In this document: positions 58,604 to 64,000 of the stretch, piece by piece
Layout: each line of letters begins with the position of its first letter
How positions within the stretch are numbered: position 1 is the first letter of the stretch
NCBI GenBank assembly: GCA_903813345.2
Contig: CAIIXF020000005.1
Span: 11,041,375 to 11,105,374, forward strand
From: Owenia fusiformis
Lineage: Eukaryota > Annelida > Polychaeta > Sabellida > Oweniidae
Reading direction: 5' to 3'
Length of the DNA stretch: 64,000 nt
Translations under genes and position numbers: made by a program
The notes under the pieces: model-generated
What the model was told of the DNA's origin: nothing
Database searches by the model: none
The model's input: only the letters and a program-made list of their open reading frames with translations

Positions 58604-58792
58604 CTCTTGTTTATCTTGTAATGCTCCATGAAAGTATGGTAATTGCAGGGCTGCTTCTATAAATGCTGGTGGGCCCTCTGATCTAGAAAACCTACGCGGT
58701 GGGATAGGTGGGGCAGCCATTACTTGATGTTTTTGTACAGCTACATTTTCATGTACATCATATGTATGCATACATGTAACTTGTCGTTCATA
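58604..58792 (-). CDS. SH2 adaptor protein, upstream exon (SH3-ligand and SH2 start)
   Basis: The exon begins after an acceptor (TATCCTTATACAG) in phase 0 and ends at GAG before GTAGGT, 189 bp. It encodes YERQVTCMHTYDVHENVAV, then AAPPIPPRRFSRSEGPP, then LPYFHGALQDKQE. PPIPPR fits the class II SH3-ligand form PxxPxR. LPYFHGAL is the start of the SH2 domain (family form WYHGxL). A start at one of the ATGs inside this exon is possible, but the open frame and the acceptor suggest that more exons lie upstream. Confidence 0.8.
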
Positions 58793-59116
58793 CTGTATAA
58801 GGATACAATTGAAAGCTGTTACAGGAACTTGTTGCGACAGAGATATACCTGGAACATATGTAAGGTCATGTGTTCATTTACTATACATGATTCAGCTTTG
58901 TGCCAACTACTGACAAATTTTTCAATCGCAAGATTTCAATACAAAGTAGGAGTGGGGGTGATTCAAAATTTTCCCCCACATTGATGCCTAGCATCAAAAA
59001 GCAATCCAATTAGTCAAAATAAACAAACATTTGGGGTTTATGAAAATGACCGACCCTACCGACCACCAACTGGTCAGTGTTTTCCACTGGACTTCCACGT
59101 CTATTCAACAAGTACA

Positions 59117-59371
59117 CTGTAACTTAAAGAGACTCTATGCCATAGGATAGGCTAGCAAAATCAAGACCCCTCTGGACCTTGTTGCATATTGAGTTTCACC
59201 ACATATTCACCTATCTACTTACAAATGAAGTCCCAAATCCCCCGCTTTTAGTGTTAATCTTCAGATTGTACTGGCCTATCTAATTATTTTCGTGGAAATT
59301 AATGCAATCTGAAGTTTGAATATACCTGGAAAATTCCCCTTTAATCTGATTTATCAACTATGATTGATCGC
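59117..59371 (-). repeat. Dispersed repeat family C, copy 2
   Basis: It is the inverted counterpart of 18754-19042 (CATAGGATAGGCTAGCAAAA, GAAGTCCCAAATCCCCCGC, AATTCCCCTTTAATCTGATT). It lies upstream of the three joined SH2 exons. Confidence 0.65.
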
Positions 59372-59559
59372 TGAACTTGTTTATCATGAACCTGATTGGC
59401 ATGCATGACTCAATGGGGATTCCCCTAGCTAACCGAGGAATCAATTGTGTTTAATTCTGAAGGTTTGTTGTTCTGTTGATTATTTCAATATTTCGAAAAT
59501 ACATGTATCATGCATAAGTTATTCTCAAGATACAGTATACAGGGCTGTCAACTTGGGAC

Positions 59560-60030
59560 CACCTAATATGAGTGACTTCAAAATGTTGGACACCTAAGTC
59601 CAAATCTGAACACTTTTGTCCAAATTTTGAACACTTGGCCAACTTTTAAACACCTTTGGCCAAAGTTTGAGCACCTTTGCCAAACTTTGATCACCTCAAA
59701 TTTTTCGCGCTCGCTACGCTCGCGATGTCTTCAACGGGGGGGGGGGGGGGGGGGGGGGTGGTACGAAAATTTCCAATGGACACGCGTGACATATACGGGA
59801 TTCGCGTGACAAATCCGAACAAATTGCGTTCGGTTTTTTTCCGACGTTCGTATTTTTACCGTATCGTAAACATATTTCGGAAAATTTTCTACAGAAATAT
59901 TTTTGCGTGACAATTACCAGTTAAAATGCGTATTTGCGTGACATTTTCTGTCACGCAAAAAAAACTGGCGTGACTTCAAATTCTTCAGCAAATGCGTGAC
60001 AAATACGCAAATTGCGGGACAGTTGACAGG
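59560..60030. repeat. Low-complexity patch with a run of about 22 G
   Basis: ACTTTGGCCAAA-type words (CCAAATTTTGAACACTTGGC) repeat at 59600-59700, followed by GCGCTCGCTACGCTCGCGAT and a G run at about 59737-59758. After it, GCGTGACAAAT and GCGTGACATTTT words recur six or more times. It looks like a simple repeat or the end of an uncharacterised element. Confidence 0.55.
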
Positions 60031-60153
60031 CCTGAGTATATCCATGGTATGTGAGATATGAGCAATAATAATGGGACATCATTGATTGTCTGGGCGAGAA
60101 ACCTACATGTATACTGCATCTTTAATTCAGCTTATTCATTAATCTGATCTTAC

Positions 60154-60248
60154 TTGGGGCCAGGGCCATAAGACATGTCAGAGAAGAAACGGTCTAATGT
60201 TGTTGGACTATAGTCGTATGTGCTAAATTTAGGTAAACCTGCTGCTGC
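60154..60248 (-). CDS. Candidate upstream exon of the SH2 gene (tentative)
   Basis: On the minus strand, between an acceptor (TTTTCACATGAG) and a donor (CCCCAA before GTAAGA), one frame is open: AAAGLPKFSTYDYSPTTLDR, then FFSDMSYGPGP. It is 95 bp, phase 0 to 2. It does not join the 58792 exon directly because the phases differ, so another exon would have to lie between them. The composition (S, T, Y, P) suits the N-terminal region of an adaptor. The call is weak. Confidence 0.3.
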
Positions 60249-60597
60249 CTCATGTGAAAATGACAAAACAGTGGAACTTCTATCAATTACAGTAAAATTT
60301 TAAATGTTTGGAACTACTTTGAATTTAAAAAATAAACAATCAAATGGCTATATTTTGTGGGAAAGCTATCAAAATCCACATAGCTTTCGCAGGAAGTAAG
60401 CTACATGTATATTGCAACAGTATATGAAAAAAATGGAAACATTATGTAAAAATCCTAACTTTTTCAAATTATACAAATTAGGACATGTATAAATGTTTCT
60501 ATTTTTAAATGTTCTGTTTCAATATGGTCCTTTGATTGCTTATTTGTTAGATTCAAGTAAGTTCCAAACAATTTTAACTGTAGAGTCTAGATCTATA

Positions 60598-60834
60598 CAG
60601 TTGGGGACATAAATAAATGACAGGTGGATTTGCTGAAGTGAGGATTTCCCATGTTAAAAATAAGAGAATTTACAAGAGGCCATAAATCAGTGGATGAGAT
60701 TATACAAAATGTAAAATATACAAATTTTAAGGGATATGTATCTAGACAATATTGGAAATTATGGGCTTTCAGACCACCATAATTAGGAAATGGTGATCGA
60801 AAATCGACCTGTCATTTATTTTTGTCCCCAACTG
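60598..60834 (+). mobile_element. MITE family H, copy 1 (237 bp)
   Basis: The ends are CAGTTGGGGACATAAATAAA and the inverted CAGTTGGGGACAAAAATAAA, followed by TGACAGGT on both sides. TA flanks both ends (60596-60597, 60835-60836). It is nearly identical, in opposite orientation, to 63137-63375. A Tc1/mariner-mobilised MITE. Confidence 0.9.
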
Positions 60835-60846
60835 TAGACTCTAGAC

Positions 60847-61241
60847 TAGAGTCCATTTCACTGCTTCAGTTCGTCAGTAGAACGGCAAAAATAAGAAATT
60901 GGGAGACCATTGTGCAATAATATATTGAAAAGTATATTCATAATGTACATGAATGACATTTGTATATTTCAGATTTTTTAGTTTTTTGTGCAATAAGCCT
61001 GTGCCATCTTGTAATTTGAAGAATTTCAGCCATGTTAATCTTATTGAAAATAACATGGCAGAGAAACATCCAAATATAAGAGGCCACACACTTTATAAGC
61101 CAAACTAGAAGCAATCCAAGATATACAAATGTCATTCATGTACATTATGAATATACTTTTCCATATATTATTGCACAATGGTCTCCCAATTTCTTATGTT
61201 TGCCGTTCTACTGACGAAATGAAGCAGTGAAATGGACTCTA
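60847..61241. mobile_element. Foldback element family F, copy 2 (395 bp)
   Basis: The left TAGAGTCCATTTCACTGCTT faces AAGCAGTGAAATGGACTCTA at the right end, with mirror arms (GGGAGACCATTGTGCAATAA, TATATTCATAATGTACATGA) for nearly 180 bp each. It is related to 35171-35570. Confidence 0.85.
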
Positions 61242-61246
61242 GTCTA

Positions 61247-61817
61247 CAGTGGGGGACAAAAATAAAACTCAACGTTCACAAGTTGTCACAATGAGCTTAT
61301 TTCCAAGTTTCGTGTCTCAAACTCTCCCAAGCGGTAGAAAAATAATTCCCGTTCACTAAAGTAGCACAATAAATGAATCCAAAGCTTCTTACCTGCAAAT
61401 AATGGATAAATCCCTACGAAATCGAATGAATGTTTTCATGGATCGCCATGTTTGTTATCCAAGGACGGTTGACTCCCAGAATGCAACATCAGTTAACCGT
61501 ATTTACTCATGACAGGTTTCAAAATGGCGGAACAGCATTTTGAAAGCTGGCACGTGTCATGTTGCATTCTGGGAGCCAATCCTCCGTTCCGGCGCAATCG
61601 GGCGACAAAATCACCTCAACATTTGAAGAGTCGGCATAACATGTGAATATCCAATTCAACTTTTGAAGTTCTTATTTGTCATTAGGGACACACATTCCAC
61701 TATATTTGGACTTAAGACGGAGGAAATAGAGCACTGAATACACTGAGGTAAGAATTTATTACATATGCGACAGCATGTAATTTTCATAGTTTTTGCAATT
61801 CTTTATGATCCCCACTG
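61247..61817. mobile_element. MITE with CAGTGGGGGACA ends (about 570 bp)
   Basis: CAGTGGGGGACAAAAATAAA on the left and ATGATCCCCACTG on the right are inverted relatives, with TA on both sides (61245-61246, 61818-61819). An inner inverted pair, GACTCCCAGAATGCAACATC (about 61471) against CATGTTGCATTCTGGGAGCC (about 61558), frames about 110 bp. The ends are related to family H. Confidence 0.65.
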
Positions 61818-61858
61818 TAGTCTATAAAAGTAGATCTAATCTTTTTCTCTTTTTTCAG

Positions 61859-61998
61859 TATTAGATCTGGTTCAACAAGTAAGTGACAATGGAAGAAATG
61901 AACCTACTTTTCACTGTGGATTACAATGTTATGAAGATCGCATCAAGAATATACATGGAAACTACTGTAAAGCACAATATATTTGGAAAAATAAATAA
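61859..61998 (+). CDS. Candidate terminal exon on the plus strand (46 codons)
   Basis: A strong acceptor (CTTTTTCTCTTTTTTCAG) at 61841-61858 is followed by an open frame to the stop at 61996-61998. It encodes LDLVQQVSDNGRNEPTFHCG, then LQCYEDRIKNIHGNYC and KAQYIWKNK. AATAAATAAA overlaps the stop codon and could serve as poly(A) signal. The frame holds three Cys and His residues, and I do not recognise it. It lies on the strand opposite the SH2 gene, so it would be the 3' end of an antisense or nested gene, or a chance frame. Confidence 0.3.
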
Positions 61999-62009
61999 AC
62001 TTGTTTTTC

Positions 62010-63030
62010 ACTTCCTCATCCAATGACCTTGACAAATACTTGGTCACATGACAGTCATGTGACAGAAAAAGTTCTTTAGAGTTGACCTGAGATTTGAGAA
62101 GTTTGATAGGCGAGACGAGAGTCTTATTTAAATGTATTAGTTTTTACCAAATAGAACTAACTATTTGGATGACTCAGAGTCTGAGAGTGAGAAATACACA
62201 GTGAGAAAATCAAATTCCCTTTTCATTATGATTTCGTGATTACTCTATAGGACTCCTTTAACAAGTACGACGCATGCGCACAAAGGTGATGTAAAAAATT
62301 CTAAAAAGTTCGTCAAAATCATCAATAAAGTAGAAGAATTTCTTGCGTATTATATGGTGATATTTTGTAAGTTGCTTGTTACTGTTTGATATATAAACAT
62401 TTCACTTTCAAGTAGAGCAACTGAATTTGAAAACTAAAGTAAGAGATGTCTACCTCTTATCAATATTTCTAGGCTATCTAATGATGGCTAGACTTACTTC
62501 GGTCCAAAGCCTTCTCTATATTCCGGCTTTGAGGAGGAAGATTGAGCTGCCTTAGTATTATAAATATTGTAAATCATTGTGTCACACGCACAGTAAATAT
62601 GGCATAATAATATGAAATATACCTTTATGTATAGATTTGAAGAACATCAGCTCACATCCCCGTCTGAATCTATTGTTATATTTGATTTCTTTAAGCGAGA
62701 ATAATTTCAAATGTTATTCACGTCCAGAACCGGAAGCCATTTTTAGCTACAGCGAGAAAATTTCACCATGTGTCAAACTCCGAAATGAAGTTTTGAAATA
62801 TCTAAATCCAGACAAGCAACGCTTCATCCTAAATATGATTAATATTCTTAAAACTATTTATAAAATTTATTAAAAATGAGTTCTAGGTGCGTGTAGGTGC
62901 GTATAGCACAGTACATACGAAATCAATGAAGTTTCGTCTAGCTGTAAGCTAGAGACTCGAGTAAGGCTAGACTAAAGGCTGTTACACTGCTTCAAAGGCA
63001 AGCAGTTAAACCTGAAATATAAGAAATCTA
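62010..63030. other. Otherwise unassigned DNA
   Basis: A perfect 21 bp palindrome, GTCACATGACAGTCATGTGAC, lies at 62043-62063 and contains two CACATG words. A 78-codon plus-strand frame at 62637-62873 has no known domain and overlaps the possible SH2 start exon on the other strand. Nothing else is supported. Confidence 0.35.
62498..62550 (-). CDS. Second candidate upstream exon of the SH2 gene (tentative)
   Basis: On the minus strand, between AATACTAAG and a strong donor (CCGAA before GTAAGT), an open frame reads AAQSSSSKPEYREGFGP. It is 53 bp, phase 0 to 2, the same class as 60154-60248, and both end in GP plus a split codon. If the AG at 62547-62548 is used instead, the exon is 62498-62546 in phase 1. 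It would then follow a possible start exon at about 62741 downward (MASGSG, ending before GTGAAT). Confidence 0.28.
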
Positions 63031-63036
63031 AATAAT

Positions 63037-63125
63037 ATTGTGCAATAAATATAGAAAAATATATTCATTTTGCACACAAATGACATTTGTATTTGTTGGA
63101 TTGCTTGTAAATTGGCTTATAAAGT
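63037..63125. repeat. Family F fragment
   Basis: ATATTGTGCAATAAATATAG, then TATATTCATTTTGCACACAA and ATGACATTTGTAT, match one arm of 60847-61241. It is a half copy with no opposite arm. Confidence 0.55.
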
Positions 63126-63136
63126 CTGTACTCTTA

Positions 63137-63375
63137 CAGTTTTGGGGACAAAAATAAATGACAGGTCGATTTTCGATCACCATTTCCTAATTATGGTGGT
63201 CTGAAAGCCCATAATTTCCAATATTGTCTAGATACATATCCCTTAAAATTTGTATATTTTACATTTTGTATAATATCATCCACTGATTTATGGCCTCTTG
63301 TAAATTCTCTTATTTTTAACATGGGAAATCCTCACTTCAGCAAATCCACCTGTCATTTATTTATGTCCCCAACTG
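63137..63375 (-). mobile_element. MITE family H, copy 2 (239 bp)
   Basis: It is the inverted counterpart of 60598-60834 with very few differences, between TA dinucleotides (63135-63136, 63376-63377). It directly abuts the LINE fragment that follows. Confidence 0.9.
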
Positions 63376-63377
63376 TA

Positions 63378-64000
63378 CAGAGCTGATTACAGAGTTGATA
63401 AACTTGTCTCCTGGGCATCAACATGGCAAATGAAATTCCATCCATCAAAATGCTATGTGCTAAATATTCACAAAGGTAAATCCCCTATCATGCACAATTA
63501 CACCATGCTAGGGGAAAACCTTAAGTCGGTAACACACATCCCATACCTAGGAATTGACATCACAAATAACTTACGCTGGACTACACATATTCAAACTATT
63601 GTATCCAAAGCCAATAAGGTGCTTGGATTTCTCAGGCGCAACCTCCATCAATGCCCTGAAAAAGTGAAGTCTCAGGCGTATAAGTCACTAGTCCGGCCGA
63701 ATTTAGAGTATGCCAGCTCGGCATGGGATCCATACCGACAAAAAGATATTGATATGTTGGAACAGGTACAGAGAAGAGCAGCCAGGTTTGTAACCAAATG
63801 TCACTCAAGGGAACCAGGCTGCGTCACCAAAGCTCTTCAAGACCTACAGTGGGAGCCACTGAAGGAGCGTCGAGAGGCTGCTAGAGTTTTCCTTTTCTAC
63901 AAAGGAAAGCAGAACCTAGCAGCCATCGACGTGCCTCCATACTTCCGCCAACAGATCAATACCAACACCAGGTTGTATCATCCTTCTAAGTTCATACAAC
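63378..64000 (+). CDS. CR1-like LINE reverse transcriptase, partial, open to the window edge
   Basis: The plus-strand frame runs without a stop from the end of the family H MITE to base 64000 (over 200 codons). It contains VDKLVSWASTWQMKFHPSKC, HIPYLGIDITNNLRWTTHI, KANKVLGFLRRNL, YKSLVRPNLEYASSAWDPY, LEQVQRRAARFVT and LQWEPLKERREAARVFLFYK. These blocks, in this order, are the thumb and connection region after the YADD box in CR1/Rex-type LINEs. The catalytic palm lies upstream in the family but is missing here. The enzyme would copy element RNA at the target. The undamaged frame suggests a recent insertion, continuing beyond the window. Confidence 0.9.

Noticed and set aside
1-64000. LTR retrotransposon or virus-derived sequence
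   Set aside because: No paired long direct repeats, primer-binding site, gag-type zinc knuckle, protease or integrase motif was seen.

Overview
The window is nuclear DNA of a multicellular animal. The supported genes are split into exons with GT-AG boundaries and matching phases, introns are long, poly(A) signals occur, and most of the rest is transposon debris (LINE, Penelope-like, Tc1/mariner, hAT-like MITEs). The sequence is AT-rich. No large operon-like ORF, rRNA or tRNA was seen. The repeat mixture and the SH2 and PAN domains fit a marine invertebrate, possibly an echinoderm or other deuterostome, but the species cannot be fixed from the sequence.

Layout. 1-4.1 kb: unassigned DNA with a degenerate GTTC-rich repeat. 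4.2-5.1 kb: Penelope-like C-terminal fragment and its 3' tail, with a second tail at 11.9 kb. 6.6-9.4 kb: two mariner-type relics. 10.9-16.5 kb: long palindromic (foldback) elements, a 150 bp tandem duplication and a decayed coding segment on the minus strand at 14.5-15.1 kb. 17.4-18.4 kb: Tc1/mariner relic with a readable transposase C-terminus. 20.9-22.9 kb: minus-strand LINE with a long open reverse transcriptase frame and a 13 bp target-site duplication. 23.8-25.1 kb: nested GTTC-rich elements. 28.3-29.0 and 30.3-30.4 kb: inverted repeats. 34.3-34.9 kb: minisatellite of about 58 bp. 35.2-44.0 kb: more foldback and MITE elements. 44.1-45.1 kb: mariner-type transposon with a broken transposase.

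Two host genes are well supported. (1) 47.4-51.6 kb, plus strand: a four-exon gene for a predicted secreted protein of about 497 residues, with a signal peptide split by intron 1, a long coiled-coil stalk bounded by cysteine pairs, and a C-terminal six-cysteine PAN/Apple domain. (2) 56.1-58.8 kb, minus strand: three joined exons of an SH2 signalling adaptor with proline-rich SH3-ligand motifs, an ITIM-like tyrosine motif and a WW-like module near the C-terminus. Its 5' end lies beyond 58.8 kb, where two tentative extra exons are visible. Weaker exon candidates lie at 38.3, 55.5 and 61.9 kb.

The right end (60.6-64 kb) holds paired MITEs in opposite orientation, a foldback element, and a CR1-like LINE reverse transcriptase that runs off the window edge. 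The clearest theme is the number of nearly fully palindromic elements, whose transcripts would fold into long hairpins. The most gene-like novelties are the coiled-coil/PAN protein and the SH2/WW-like protein.
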